NCBI GenBank assembly: GCA_020137815.1
Contig: CM035357.1
Coordinates: 558,001 to 622,000, forward strand
DNA: 64,000 nt
Reading direction: 5' to 3'
Source of the DNA: Hormiphora californensis
Taxonomy: Eukaryota > Ctenophora > Tentaculata > Cydippida > Pleurobrachiidae
Within the stretch, counting starts at the first letter, position 1. Each line of letters begins with the position of its first letter. The position numbers and the translations under genes were made by a program. This document shows, one piece after another, positions 43,864 to 55,525 of this stretch. Below the pieces are notes generated by a model. It ran no database searches. It worked only from the letters and a program-made list of their open reading frames with translations, and was not told the origin of the DNA.

Positions 43864-46719
43864 TTGCTAGTATGTCTAATTCAGGAAACATACCTAAAGA
43901 ATACGGATACAGCTAAACTTCAGGAGATACGAGATTATGGCTGGAATATCTTTTCATCACCAAGAGCGGAGAGAGCGGGAGGAGGAATTGGTATTCTCTA
44001 CCGGGATGGAGTGAAGGTCAGGCTGTCACCTGTTCGAAATTTTCTGTCTTTTCAGATACAGGAGGTTTTAATTGGGGACGGTGCCGATCTCACTCGGTTA
44101 TGTAACATTTACAGACCCCCCTATACGGGTAAAGCTCGGTTTACTGAGGCGAAGTTCCTGGATGAATTCGCGGATTATCTCTCTGAACTGGTGTCAAAAA
44201 CAGGTCTTCCTCTGATCATGGGTGATTTTAATTTCCAGTGGCAGGATGGGAAAAATTTCTACACCAGAAAGCTAGCTGAACTCCTGGACTCTCTGGAATT
44301 TTCTCAGCTTGTTCCTAGGCAGCCTACCCACAATCGTGGAGGTACACTTGATCTAGTGGTTTGCCCGAAGGAAGTGGAGGAAAAAGTCAAATCCTTGGAG
44401 ATTTACCCTGATGGGACTGAATCCGATCATTTCCTAGTCTTGAGTGAGGTTTCCCTGGAAACCAAGCATGGCGACATGCAGGACCGAAATCGTGTCAATA
44501 CCTACAGAGACTTCAAATCAGTGGACCCAGTTTTGTTTACTAAAGCCGTTAGAGGACTGAATCTTGAGGATCGTATGCTGGAGGACTCCCCTGAAGAGAA
44601 CTTTGAGATCTATGAGCGAGAACTAGAGGAATTAGTGGATACTACTGTCCCATTGAGGAGGAGAAAGAAAGTTAAGAAGCTTCGCCCGTGGAGAGACAAT
44701 GAGGAGGTCAGACAGGCACTTAGACTCCGTCGGTGTGCTGAGAGGGCGTGGGAGGGTAATAAAACCCCCATCACGAAGAAGCAGTACAATGCTATGAAGA
44801 AGATGTTTGGAAAAGTTGACAAGGAAGCGAGGATTAACTACGTCAAAGCAGATCTCGAAGAATCTAAAGGGGACTCCAATGGCCTACAGAGGAAACTCAA
44901 CCGACTGCTGGGAAAAAGTGAGGTAGTACTACCTGAAACAGGATGTGATCGTAAACTTGCTGAGGATTTTGCGGACTTCTTTACTGGTAAAGTTGAGAAA
45001 ATCAGAAATTCTGTTACTGCGGAGGAGCATGCTTATGAGGATGTGGAATCTCTTGAGGACTCGGTTAGGAATTGTACGTTCGAGGAATTCAGGGAAGTCT
45101 CTTGTGAGGAGATTAAGAGGATAGTGAAGGATATGGCGGATAAGACGTGTGATCTGGATCTGATACCAACGTGGATGATTAAAGAGTGTATCGAAGTTTT
45201 TGCTCCTCTGTTTACAAGAGTTATTAACTCCTCTCTTCGCAAAGCTGTTGTTCCAGAGACGTTTCAGCAAGCCTTTGTTTTTCCCACCATTAAGAACCCT
45301 AATGGGGATAGGGACAGCCTATCTAACTATCGCCCGGTATCGAACCTACCATTTATCTCAAAAGTTCTTGAGAAGGTGGTACTTGACCAGCTCAACGAGT
45401 TCCTTCAGGAGAATGACTTACTGAACCCTCACCAGTCGGGGTACAGGGTAGGCCATAGTTGCGAGACTCTACTTATGGGAATGTTTGATGACCTTTTACA
45501 GGAAATGGACAAGGGTAATGTTGTTGCCCTTCTTCTTTTGGATATGTCGGCTGCCTTTGACACTGTGGATCATTCTAAGCTTGTGGACGTTCTGAGTAGG
45601 AGGTTTGGAGTAAGAGGAGCAGCCCTTCAGTGGTTTATCAGTTATCTTGGATCGAGGAACTTCAGAGTGAACGTGCGAGGAGAACTATCAAGGATGATTT
45701 ATTTGATATGTGGGGTACCCCAAGGATCCCTCCTTGGTCCAGTCTTGTTTCTTCTCTATGTGGAGGAACTTCAGGATCTGGTGCGTGCATATGGGCTTAA
45801 AATTAAGCTATATGCAGATGACTCACAGATTTATGTGAGTCTGGTTCCCTGTGATGAAGACCAATGGAAAGGAACGAAGAGGAATGTTGAGGAATGTCTT
45901 GATCGCCTCAAGGCATGGATGGTCAAGCACTGGTTGAAATGCAATGAGTCGAAGACGGAACTTCTTATCCTGGGTAAAAGTAGTGCTATCGATAAGCTTA
46001 CTTTTGAACCGTCGGTTAGGTTTGGGGATGTGGATATCGGTCCTATTGACTTCAAGGGTACTTCGGGCAAGACTCTGGGTATTTACATGGATGAAAACTT
46101 GACTTTGGAGCGTCAGGTGAACAGTGTGAGAAAACATTGTGGAATGCTGTTGAAGAATTTATGGCAGGTCAATCGTTGTCTGGACTTCTCCACCAAAGTT
46201 CTCTTGGTGAAGCAGCTTGTTATCTCCCGTCTGGATTATTGTAATATCCTTTATGGAGGTCTTCCAAAGAAGCTCATTGCCCGCCTTCAGAAGGTGCTCA
46301 ATTCCTGTGTTAGGTTCATCTACGGACTTCATGGTCATCAAGATGATTACCTGCCCTACCTGAGGGAGACTCACATTCTCCCTATTGAGCAACGTGTTGT
46401 CTTCAAATCATGTCTTATGGCCTACAAGATCATACATGGAAGTGCTCCAGACTACCTCTGTGAGCAAATACCTGCGGACAATGTACTGGATGTACCCCGC
46501 CGGACCAGAGCGACTACTGTGCCCGATCTCTTTAAGCTCCGGTACCCCAAACTGTCGAGTGTGAATGCCAGTTCTAAACTGAGGAAGAGGAGACCGTCAG
46601 TTCTCCTACCGGACCTTTGGAATGCCCTCCCCCTCGATCTGAGGTCGTTGACCACTGTGGAATCGTTTAAGACCCGTCTCAAGACAAGACTGTTCGTGGA
46701 ATCCTTTGGGGCTGACTAG
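43864..46719 (+). CDS. LINE ORF2: endonuclease and reverse transcriptase (5' end disrupted)
   Basis: 951 aa. The apurinic-type endonuclease spans about residues 1-220: QETYLK, GGGIGILYRDG, MGDFNFQW, GTLDLVV and the SDHFLVLSE motif. The reverse transcriptase spans about 430-700: NYRPVSNLPFISKVLEKVV, SGYRVGHSCETLL, LLDMSAAFDTVDHSKL, GVPQGSLLGPVLFLLY, and the catalytic YADDSQIYV. The C-terminal block (RLQKVLNSCVRFIYGLHGH; WNALPLDLRSLTTVESF) is typical of the CR1/L2 group. The first 30 or so residues, including the Asn of the first endonuclease motif, are cut off by the insertion at 43560-43863, so the copy is probably inactive although the rest is intact. Confidence 0.88.
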   Translation: MLVCLIQETYLKNTDTAKLQEIRDYGWNIFSSPRAERAGGGIGILYRDGVKVRLSPVRNFLSFQIQEVLIGDGADLTRLCNIYRPPYTGKARFTEAKFLDEFADYLSELVSKTGLPLIMGDFNFQWQDGKNFYTRKLAELLDSLEFSQLVPRQPTHNRGGTLDLVVCPKEVEEKVKSLEIYPDGTESDHFLVLSEVSLETKHGDMQDRNRVNTYRDFKSVDPVLFTKAVRGLNLEDRMLEDSPEENFEIYERELEELVDTTVPLRRRKKVKKLRPWRDNEEVRQALRLRRCAERAWEGNKTPITKKQYNAMKKMFGKVDKEARINYVKADLEESKGDSNGLQRKLNRLLGKSEVVLPETGCDRKLAEDFADFFTGKVEKIRNSVTAEEHAYEDVESLEDSVRNCTFEEFREVSCEEIKRIVKDMADKTCDLDLIPTWMIKECIEVFAPLFTRVINSSLRKAVVPETFQQAFVFPTIKNPNGDRDSLSNYRPVSNLPFISKVLEKVVLDQLNEFLQENDLLNPHQSGYRVGHSCETLLMGMFDDLLQEMDKGNVVALLLLDMSAAFDTVDHSKLVDVLSRRFGVRGAALQWFISYLGSRNFRVNVRGELSRMIYLICGVPQGSLLGPVLFLLYVEELQDLVRAYGLKIKLYADDSQIYVSLVPCDEDQWKGTKRNVEECLDRLKAWMVKHWLKCNESKTELLILGKSSAIDKLTFEPSVRFGDVDIGPIDFKGTSGKTLGIYMDENLTLERQVNSVRKHCGMLLKNLWQVNRCLDFSTKVLLVKQLVISRLDYCNILYGGLPKKLIARLQKVLNSCVRFIYGLHGHQDDYLPYLRETHILPIEQRVVFKSCLMAYKIIHGSAPDYLCEQIPADNVLDVPRRTRATTVPDLFKLRYPKLSSVNASSKLRKRRPSVLLPDLWNALPLDLRSLTTVESFKTRLKTRLFVESFGAD

Positions 46720-47688
46720 TTGTGTCTTTCCTCTTTCCAGATTTCCCCTATCGCTATCCTATCACTCGCTGTACTGTCTATCAGGTAAGACGTGTGTTTG
46801 TACTGTGTGTCCCTCGTGACAAGTTTTTCTAGCATATCTTTTTGGGTTTGAAGCACGAGTGTCTGAGTGTGTAATACTATTTTTATTCAGTGTTCAGTTT
46901 CCGCTTTTTCCTGGGCGATGTCTGTGTTGAGGGTGGTGTCAGATTTATCTGAACCTTTTTTGATCTGATAAAGTTTTTTGGAGATGTGTAAAGGTTGTAG
47001 AGGATATTTTTTGAAGCTATATTTTTTGTCTTCTTACCATTTATGTCTGTTATGAATCCGATTGTATTTCTTCCATCTTATGAGAGCAGGTTAATTTGGT
47101 TTTTACCACCGTTTTTGAATCTAATTTTGGTTGAGTGTGTGAGTAAACTGCTCTGATTATCCCTCAGTGGCAGTATTAGCTATACTATGCTGTCCCTGGG
47201 GGATCTGGGCAGGATACAAGTCTAGATATTATTATTATTATTAGTTAGTCTTTACCATTTACATCTCTCTCACTACGAATGCGTGGCACATCCCACGTCG
47301 AATTTCTCGTCGAATTTCACGTCGAGATATGGCAATTATGTCGGATGACCACAGTTACATAATCGATTTATAATACAAATCAGTTTTATCATCAGGAGCC
47401 GTGAACATAATCGTGAACCCAGCATTATTGTCAGTTTCCGGTTTCCCATTTCTGTACTAATTTCTGTACTACTTATCCACTTTCCAGACTCCAATGGTTC
47501 CATCCGCTGACCTAGAGCCAGTAAGCCGGTAACGACTTGGTGATATAGACACCGTGCGCGACCAAGATTGAGCACCAGGTGTCTATATCGAGTTTCAAAC
47601 TTTTCAACACTACTTTAAACAAAATAATTTGAGCAGGTTGATATGGTGATGTGACCGCCCCAAAGGGCAGAAAAGTGAAACGCTGATA
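46720..47688. other. LINE 3'UTR and DENND3 fragment
   Basis: LINE 3'UTR to the (ATT)n tail at about 47243, then a 3'-end fragment of the DENND3-like gene (47350-47535), then short inverted sequence related to 40700-40745 (gtgtctatatc / gatatagacac). No intact gene. Confidence 0.6.
47350..47535 (-). pseudogene. DENND3-like 3'-end fragment
   Basis: Matches the last about 40 codons and 3' flank of the gene at 36928 (ccactttccagactccaatg, gttccatccgctgacctaga). A 12-bp stretch (atttctgtacta) is duplicated. Only a remnant. Confidence 0.75.
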
Positions 47689-48724
47689 ATGAAGCCGATG
47701 TATGAAGATAAAAGATTGGATAATATTCTTCGCCTACCGTACGAGGGCGATAACCCCAAGATAAAACAACTGATCGAATCCATTGATGACTTTGTTTTGG
47801 GAGTTGAACGGCTGCATTGGGCTGCTGTTCCCGAACAACAGATAAGTACTACACCCGAGAACGTTAGTCAATGCTATAATTCCATCAAATATGCACCTGC
47901 GAGGGATTTTACCCCTGATTGCTCGAGCCCAACCGAAAATAACATGGGGACATTCTTCAAACATCGTCTCAAGGACCTTTCTCCAAAACAAGTTGTTGAT
48001 GTCACCACCAACCTCTTTGTTTCCAGTGCTAAACTTGCTCAAGCAGCGATGAACAATTTGAACACCGTAATCACTGCAGAAAAACTCGAGAAACAACTCT
48101 CTGCGTGCAAAGAAGAGCTTGAACGAAATCGTGTTTTGGTCATTGAACTGCAACAAACGGTCATCAATGCCCAGAAAGAACAACTGAGCTCAGTGGAAAC
48201 GTCAGTGCAGAAGGTGAAAGCCTACTCGACAGTCCTGGCTCAAAACTATGCCGCTGGCCGCAGCCTCCCCTATTATGAAAAAGCTACCAACTCCCCCTAA
48301 GCCACCAACTTCGAAGCCTCTTTCTCCTACAGTAGTACCCCAGACAAATCGAGAGAAGAACTTGGTAATATTTGGGCTCCCAGAATCAACTGAGAATGCT
48401 GATAGAACCAATATGGATGAACTATTTGAAGAACTGAACGAGAAACCGAAAGTTGCTAACATGAAACGTATCGGTGAGAGAAACGAGGAACGCCCTAGGC
48501 CGCTCTTGGTATCTCTTGAGAAGAGAGCAACCCTTTTGGCGATCCTGAAGAAGGCACGGCAGCTCAAAGAATCCAAAAAACACTTTTCCATATATTTATC
48601 ACCGGATCTTAACCCCTCCCAACTAAAGGAGCGAAAAGCTCTGCTGGCCACCTTGAAACGGGTTCGGACAGATGATCCAAGTGGCAATTATTACATCAGA
48701 AACAATGTGATCCAAGTCGGATAG
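47689..48724 (+). pseudogene. ORF1-only retroelement protein, split by one frameshift
   Basis: Two overlapping frames, 47689-48300 and 48248-48724, together equal one ORF1 like that at 17296. The first holds the N-terminal and coiled-coil part (EKLEKQLSACKEELERNRVL). The second holds the RRM-like part (NLVIFGLPESTE, RPLLVSLEKRATL, SPDLNPSQLKERKALLA, YYIRNNVIQVG). The frame change lies near 48250-48290 (C-run cctcccc). No reverse transcriptase follows. The 3' end fades into tatatata-rich sequence before 48870. Confidence 0.75.
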
Positions 48725-48888
48725 CGAACTGAACTGTTTCTATATATGTTACCCCGCTTTAGGTAACTGCCGATGCTTTTAGCCTCTCGGCCTTGTAGGA
48801 TATATATATACTTAACTATATATGTCTATAGTGTAAGAGCGGGAAGAGTCTGTTAAGAACTCTAATATAAATTGTGATGTTCACCAAG

Positions 48889-48966
48889 GTAACGACCACC
48901 TCGTACCCATTTTCCTTTTTCATAATCATAGTAAGTAGTAACTATGCACGAATTTAAATCTAAGTT
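48889..48966 (-). pseudogene. Short DENND3-like remnant
   Basis: gtaacgaccacctcgtaccc through cattttcctttttcataatc resembles 49098-49150 inside the second DENND3 copy. It ends at the MITE at 48976. Confidence 0.5.
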
Positions 48967-48975
48967 TCTTGATCG

Positions 48976-49028
48976 TTGGTAATGAAATTACCCCTCCGGC
49001 GAAATATCAGGGGTGACTTCTTAACCAA
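48976..49028. mobile_element. 53-bp MITE with perfect 9-bp target duplication
   Basis: It begins ttggtaatgaaattacccct and ends cttcttaaccaa. Flanked by tcttgatcg on both sides (48967-48975, 49029-49037). Confidence 0.8.
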
Positions 49029-49041
49029 TCTTGATCGATGG

Positions 49042-51889
49042 TTACTGTCCAGTGTCCACTTTCCAGACTCCAATGGTCCCATCTGCTGACCTAGAACCGG
49101 TCACGACCACCTTTCCCCCATTTTCCTTTTTCATAGTAACTATGCACGGTATTAGATCTGAGTGTGCTTGGTTGATAGTTAATGTCCACTTTTTGGTAAC
49201 CAAATCATAAACATGAAGTGAACATGAACGAGAACTTAGTATTAGTCTGCCACACTTTTCAATCGACGGTGGATTAAATTCCTGCATCGGTATCATCCTA
49301 TCATAAGCGACCGTAGGTGGTGCGATGGTGTAAAAGCTTATTCCGGGTGTAGGTGGCTCAATTGTCACAGGAGCACCCCAAGACTTGATGTAGAGAATCG
49401 TACCAGACCGAGTAACTCCAAAAACTGCATCATCATTGCTACGATTGGAAACTGAAAGTGGAAGCATTGAAGTAAGGGCAGGTAACTGTTCATCTTCACA
49501 CCATGTCATGAAATCAGGATGACTACATTCAGCGTTAAGTGGATATATGTTCCAAATATAAGCAGCACTTGATGAGGGTCCCCATTGTAAAATCTTTCCC
49601 CGAATTGATATGCCAACCTTCCAATCGTCCCAACGAGCCAAGCATGAAACTGGCTCACCTACATTCACAGATTGAGTCAGTTTTTCATCCAAAGACCACA
49701 GAAGTAACTCACCTCCATCCGACACAATAACAGGCATACCTTCCATCGCAGACATACCAATTATTCTTTGGCCTTCCATTCTTTTCAGAGGAAACGTTTT
49801 GTAGCTGTAGCCAAACTGTTTTCTTCCCCCTCCGCTTTTGATTTCATATAAGCTCCAAGCTTGCCTGTATTGAAGTGTTACATATAAAATATTCATAGTC
49901 CAGCACGCACCAAACAACTCCCAATCTTTCGGATTCGTTGAAGTCGTCATGAGCTTCAGAGTCCCAATAACTGCGTTATCCTCAACAGAAACTTTGTAAA
50001 TAGTACAACTTCTAGTCCCCACAAAAACATTTCCTTCGTACCCCGCTACCACAAACACTACAGTCTCTTGTTGGTCTGGATCAGGTCTGAACTTGGCCAG
50101 AACGTGTTCGGCATGCCCAACTACCTTTCGGTAGAAGGAAGATCTCCCTGAGGTTGAATCCATCAATGGGAATACCGAGGGTCCGGGGAAGAATGCTGCT
50201 CCTGCTACCTCAAAGATCTTGTTAAGGGTGGTGAATGCTGGCAAGACCAACCCATCTTTTAACAGGAGTTGTGATTTGATGTACAACAGTGATGACAGTG
50301 TTGCAGGGTTGTGTTGATGTTCTGTTACTAAACAATCAACTGACAGCAGGTTGGGTGAAACAGTAATTGGTGTTCTTTCTAGTCGGGACCTGATAAAACT
50401 GTCCGTGTCTGGGGAAGCTCGAACCTGTTCCATCGTTGTGGTTTTCTTCAAGAGTGGTGTTTTGAGCGAATGGGTCAGGGAGGATACCATGATGTTTCCA
50501 CTCAGTTGGTCGTTAGAAGAGGTGGGACAGGACGTTGACTCAGGGAAGATTTGATCTCCAATTAACTCGATCAGAATCTCTTGGAAGAAAACTAGAATTT
50601 TCAGCTCCGTTCGACGCTTGAACTCTGCCTTTTCCCGTTCATAATCTGCCTGACTTGTAAAGCACTGCCCAATAATGCTTATCTCAAAGTCAAGGCTGGA
50701 TCTCGGAATACACTGTTCAAATTGTGTAACTTTATACTCCAGTGTCCTTATCAAACCGTCCGCAGTACACCCCAAATTAACCTCCCCCTCATCAATGTTC
50801 ACAACCACGATATCACCCCTAGCAGGCATCTCTTCTAGAATCCCACTTTCAGCTCCTAAAATGTACTGGCCAACTGGAGCCTCCAGAATCAGGAACAGGG
50901 CTTCTGGGAGGGTGGGGAGATAGGTAACTTGCCAATCAAGGGGCTTGATATATGACAGGAAAGTCTCGATCATTAGGACTCTCAGTGGGTTGTTATCACT
51001 TACAAACACTATTTGTTGTTCGGAAAGGATACTGCCAACAATTTGAAGGATCTGTAGGTGTGTGAAGTAGTAGAAGGGAAGTGTTAGGGGTAGATCACCT
51101 GTCCCGGGTAGAAGAGGCGGGGTGAGAGTTAGGGAGAATTTTGGTATGGGAATCACAACGTTGTCTCCTGCAGGTATCACTATGTTTGACAGTGTTTTTA
51201 GCATGTCCTGCACCTCGAAATCCCAACTACATTCATCAGCTAGGTTGTGGGAAAGCACTTGGAGTAGGTCCGTCATCAATCGAAATCTACGGTATGCCGA
51301 GAAAAGATGGAAATTACATCCGCCAATCTGAAGTAAAGTCCGATTTTTAATAATGTGAACGGGGGGCGCGCAAAAAACTTTCCCACGCACCGTGGGAAAG
51401 TTTTTTTTCGTTTTGTTTCGATCATTTCTCTGGCTCCTGATAAGATAAAGACTTGATCTTGGTTGCATTGAAAAGGTCTTAAAATTATCTTTCCGATACT
51501 TCCGAGATCAAGTCTTAAGATTGTCAAGAACAGAATTTAGCACGCGCAAATAGAATTAAGTGGAATTAAGTGCGCGCCCCCCGTTCACATTATTAAAAAT
51601 CGGACTTTATAAACACATAAACCCGTGACCCATCCTCTGAAGTTAGAACACCGTACCCCACAGTGGGGCTCCCACCAGGTTCTATATGTTTCTTCTCCCC
51701 GACCAGACAAATCTTCTCAACATCCTCTACCATACTCCATGTTAGAGGCGGTGAAATTAGTGAGTTGTCAATAGTAGGATGTTTGATGATGGTAGAGGCT
51801 GAGACTAGGGATCGGGTGCCTCCTGATCTGGTGACAAGGCACGTTTCACAGAGTGTTGGGAGGGCAACATGCTGGCTATCATCAGTCAT
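49042..51889 (-). pseudogene. DENND3-like: DENND3-like second copy, broken by deletion and MITE insertion
   Basis: Minus-strand N-terminus 51889-51610 matches the first copy (MTDDSQHVALPTLCETCLVT). Its frame is cut in the uDENN domain by a 272-bp MITE (51336-51607), then continues 51333-49042 through cDENN, dDENN and the WD40-like end. Between VFPLM and DSTSGRSSFY about 250 residues present in the first copy are missing without loss of frame. The DENN part is nearly identical to the first copy while the WD40-like part differs much more. An acceptor-like ttccag precedes the ATG here too. It is probably a pseudogene unless the MITE is removed by splicing. Confidence 0.8.
51336..51607. mobile_element. 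MITE with TA duplication inserted in the DENND3 copy 2 coding region
   Basis: Ends aagtccgatttttaataatg and its complement. TA lies at 51334-51335 and 51608-51609. The first gene copy has the empty site gaagTAtaaacac (near 39994-40006), proving precise TA insertion. The interior (gataaagacttgatcttggt ...) is shared with the elements at 52521 and 54649. Confidence 0.9.
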
Positions 51890-52062
51890 ATCCTGGAACA
51901 GAAATAAAATATTGTCTTCATTCCAACAGGCACAAGAAGATAAGAATCAGTGGAGAAATGACGGAGTCGCGGTACAAAATTGGCAAACGTTGCTGGCCCC
52001 CACGCGCAGCGCGGGATAAGGCAGCGCTTTTCAAGGTACAAAACGTCAAAAAAGATTTATAC

Positions 52063-52212
52063 TTCATTTTTTTTCAACTGTTCACCCCCCCAAAGTCGTG
52101 CGCGGAATTGTTTTGCGCGTCTATCACATGTTAACGTATAGCGCGCGCCACGAAATTTCTAAATTTCACTGAAATTTCGATTTTGGGTGAACAGTTGAAA
52201 AAAAATGGACTT
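52063..52212. mobile_element. MITE, TCCATTTTTTTTCAACTGTTCACCC family
   Basis: Termini ttttttttcaactgttcacc and complement gggtgaacagttgaaaaaaa. Relatives at 52876-53095, 53104-53253 and 53837-53986, all containing gtcgtgcgcg or gcgcgcgcta strings. Confidence 0.8.
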
Positions 52213-52336
52213 TAAAAAAAGAAGCGTGCGAGATTTTCATTTTTTTTAGAAAATTTTAAATTTTAATTTTAAAACCGTGCGCGGCAAGTGCGCGCAACGT
52301 TTAAATAAAAGTTCAGCGTTGTGTGTTGCAGTCCGT

Positions 52337-52490
52337 CATGAGGCCCCTCGGAAATGTTCAAGTCATGCACAATCAAGTCACGCCCACCAATCACAGCTCA
52401 GAACGCGCGGAGGGCTTCGCGCGTTCTGAGCTGTGATTGGTGGGCATGACTTGATTGTGCATGACTTGAACATTTCCGAGGGGCCTCATG
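52337..52490. mobile_element. Near-perfect 154-bp palindrome
   Basis: catgaggcccctcggaaatg pairs with catttccgaggggcctcatg across a short centre near 52413. The arms match almost base for base, so it would form a strong hairpin. Confidence 0.85.
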
Positions 52491-52520
52491 CGCATTTTCA
52501 TATGGAATTTATGGAATATA

Positions 52521-52788
52521 GTCGAATTTTTTAATCAAGGGACAGGGGGCCGCGCATTCAGAGAGGTCGCGCGGCGTTGTATTTGCGCGTGACAATCGAG
52601 ATCAAGTTCCTGGCAATCTTAAGACTTTAACCTGGAAGCGTTGGAAAGATAATTTTAAGATCTTTTCAACGCAACCAAGATCAAGTCTTTATCTTATCAG
52701 GAAGAGGAGATATGAGCGAAAACATTTAGCACGCGCAAAAAGACTTTGTAAATGCGCGGCCCCCTGTCCCTTGATTAAAAAATTCGAC
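52521..52788. mobile_element. MITE with TA duplication, GTCGAATTTTTTAATCAAGG ends
   Basis: Left gtcgaattttttaatcaagg, right ccttgattaaaaaattcgac, TA on both sides. A second copy is at 54649-54916. The interior resembles the 51336 element. Confidence 0.85.
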
Positions 52789-52796
52789 TATACGCA

Positions 52797-54160
52797 TGGG
52801 GGGAGACACACTGAAGTTGGTCGCGCGCGTTCAACTCTCAACCTCGCAACACACATTGAAGTTCGGTAAGCGGTAAAGTCCATTTTTTTTCAACTGTTCA
52901 CCCAAAATTGAAATTTCAGTGAAATTTAAAATTTTCGTGGCGCGCGCTATACGTTAACATGTGATAAACGCGCAAAACAATTCCGCGCACGACTTTGGGG
53001 GGTGACTGTCTGGCGGCGCCAGACCCCAATTTGACAGTGCGCTCAGATGGGTCGCGGCGCCAGACAGGGGGGTGAACAGTTGAAAAAAAATGGAGTATAA
53101 ATAAAGTCCATTTTTATTCAACTGTTCACCCCTCAACTCGTGCGCGTGCGATATTTTAATTTACGCTGCGCGCGCTACACGTTAACATGTGATAAACGCG
53201 CAAAACAATTCCGCGCACGACTTTGGGGGGTGAACAGTTGAAAAAAAATGGACATTACTCACTCGGTTCTTCACATTTTTTGGACGTTTTTGGCCATAAC
53301 TCAGCCATTTCTTGACCAATTTGCAAAATCTTGGGCTCATTGGATTCCAATTTGGAAAGAAGACATTAAGACCTTTAAAATGAGTCCTAGAAAATGAAAA
53401 TCGGCGCAAAATGCGCGGCGTTATAGCGAAAACGCGCATTTTACGCCATAACGCCGCGCATTTTGCGCCGATTTTCATTTTCTAGGACTCATTTGAAAGG
53501 TCTTAATGTCTTCTTTCCAATGAGCACAAGATTTTGCAAATTGGTCAAGAAATGGCTGAGTTATGGCCAAAAACGTCCAAAAAATGTGAAGAACCGAGTG
53601 AGTATTTACCGCGAAGTTTCGCGAAAACCCATTTTCGGCTGAGAAATCATTTGTAAGAGGCTAACTTATTTACTGGTACATCTCTCGAGGTGTCCTTTAT
53701 CCATACTGAGTCAATTTCACCGTTTTTGAAATTTTTGGCTAATTCGGTCACAGTTGTCCCAATTCACCAAAATTTTTAAAAATGGTGAAATTGACTCGGT
53801 ATGGATAAAGGACACCTCGAGAGATGTACCAGTATACTCCATTTTTTTTCAACTGTTCACCCCCCAAAGTCGTGCGCGGAATTGTTTTGCGCGTTTATCA
53901 CATGTTAACGTGTAGCGCGCGCCACCCAAATTCTAATTTTTATTAAATTTCAGTTTTTGGGTGAACAGTTGAAAAAAAATGGACTTTAGATAAGTTAGCC
54001 ACTTACAAATAATTTCTCAGCCGAAAATGGGTTTTCGCGAAACTTCGAACTTCGAACTTCAGTATGTGTCGCGAGGTTGAGATTTGAACGAGCGCGCCCA
54101 ACTTCACTGAAGTTGGGCGCTCTCGTTCAAATCTGAAGTCTTCAGTGTGTCTCGCCCCCA
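52797..54160. mobile_element. GACACACTGAAGTTGG element carrying nested MITEs
   Basis: Outer ends match the element at 41039. Four younger palindromes sit inside: 52876-53095, 53104-53253, 53258-53602 and 53837-53986. Confidence 0.7.
53258..53602. mobile_element. Palindromic MITE with TA duplication, CTCACTCGGTTCTTCACATT ends
   Basis: Ends pair over about 150 bp around a centre near 53430. TA at 53256-53257 and 53603-53604. Confidence 0.85.
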
Positions 54161-54347
54161 TATGATACGAACATACCAGAGTGCTTGTGGTTAACTCACC
54201 CGGGTCATTTTGTAAGTTGGTCCCTAAGGGAACTTGAAGACCGTCTTGATAAAAAATAATGTGGGCATAATTGCATCATTCAGTGATCGGATTTAGTTGT
54301 TGAGTAAGCTCAAATTGATCATGATTGATTGTTTCAATTTCATTTTA

Positions 54348-54619
54348 AAGTCGGATTTTTTGAAGTTGTCACCCCCCTTCTCGTGCGCGGAATGTTTTTG
54401 CACGTCACATCACATGTTAAAGTCCGTTTCAAGCGACTTGACCCGTAATTCTTGGAATTTGGCGCATTGCGCGTGTATTTACAAAGGGGAAATCCTGAAT
54501 TTCCAGGAATCTCAGGTCAAGTCGTTTGAAACGCACTTTAACGTGTGGTGTGCGCGTCAAAATTGATAAATTTCACACGTGCGGTCATTTTGGGGTGACA
54601 ACTTCAAAAAACCCGACTT
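54348..54619. mobile_element. MITE with TA duplication, AAGTCGGATTTTTTGAAGTT ends, with a nested palindrome
   Basis: TA at 54346-54347 and 54620-54621. A second palindrome (aaagtccgtttcaagcgact ... agtcgtttgaaacgcacttt) lies inside at about 54419-54543. Confidence 0.8.
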
Positions 54620-54648
54620 TACAATTTACACAACAAAATTAAAATATA

Positions 54649-54916
54649 GTCGAATTTTTTAATCAAGGGACAGGGGCCGCGCATTTACAAAAGTCTTTTT
54701 GCGCGTGCTAAACGTTTTTGCTCATATCTCCTGTTCCTGATGAGATAAAGACTTGATCTTGGTTGCGTTGAAAAGGTCTTAAAATTATCTTTCCAACGCT
54801 TCTGGGTTCAAGTTTTAAGATTGCCAGGAACTTGATCTCGATTATCACGCGCAAATACAAAGCCGCGCGACCCCTCTGAATGCGCGGCCCCCTGTCCCTT
54901 GATTAAAAAATTCGAC
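54649..54916. mobile_element. MITE, second copy of the GTCGAATTTTTTAATCAAGG family
   Basis: Same ends and interior as 52521-52788. Confidence 0.8.
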
Positions 54917-54926
54917 TTTATTATTA

Positions 54927-55167
54927 CCTTACTCTCGTTTTTTAAGAAACGCTTTAGTAAGAAACTTTTTTATAAGAAACTTTTCAAATGTAAATCACAC
55001 AATTCAGAGACACCACAACAAAATATAACACCCCTAACTTGTTTAGTTTCTTGATAAAGGAGAAATTCTTTTTGTTTTTGGATTGCTTACACCTGTAGTT
55101 TCCTAGAAAAAAAGTTTCTTATTTAAAAGTTTCTTGAAATATGCGAGCATAATTAACGAGAGTAAGG
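54927..55167. mobile_element. MITE with TA duplication, CCTTACTCTCGTT ends
   Basis: TA at 54925-54926 and 55168-55169; the right end is aacgagagtaagg. The interior is rich in agaaacttttt. Confidence 0.8.
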
Positions 55168-55200
55168 TATTTAATATAGCGAAACTGAAACTTGAAATTA

Positions 55201-55525
55201 GGGTCTGACGGTCATCAACGCCGAAATAGGGAACAACATGTTTCTGAATGTGCTTTTCAATACGAATCTAACGCAACCGGAATTAGCTTTCTATCTTGTC
55301 GGGAAGTATCGCACCCAAAAACCGCCAAAAGGGCTGCACTCGTGACGCGAGCCAATTTGCCTATAATTACAGGCTCGCGCGCATGAAATTGAGGTTTTTG
55401 GGAGTATCAGGGGGCGATACTTCCCGACAAGATAGAAAGCTAATTCCGGTTGCGTTGGATTCGTATTGAAAAGCACATTCAGAAACACGTTGTTCCCTAT
55501 TTTGGCGTTGATGACCGTCAGACCC
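55201..55525. mobile_element. Palindromic MITE with TA duplication, GGGTCTGACGGTCATCAACG ends
   Basis: Arms of about 150 bp pair around 55360. TA at 55199-55200 and 55526-55527. Confidence 0.85.

Larger units (their letters stand above)
42147..47243 (+). mobile_element. Near-complete CR1/L2-type LINE with two ORFs and (ATT)n tail
   Basis: ORF1 (42147-43490) with zinc knuckles is followed by ORF2 with endonuclease and reverse transcriptase. The ORF2 start overlaps the ORF1 end in another frame. The element ends in attattattattattag at about 47229-47243. The 5' boundary is not defined; sequence from about 41960 may be its 5'UTR. ORF2 is interrupted by an insertion at about 43560-43863. Confidence 0.85.
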
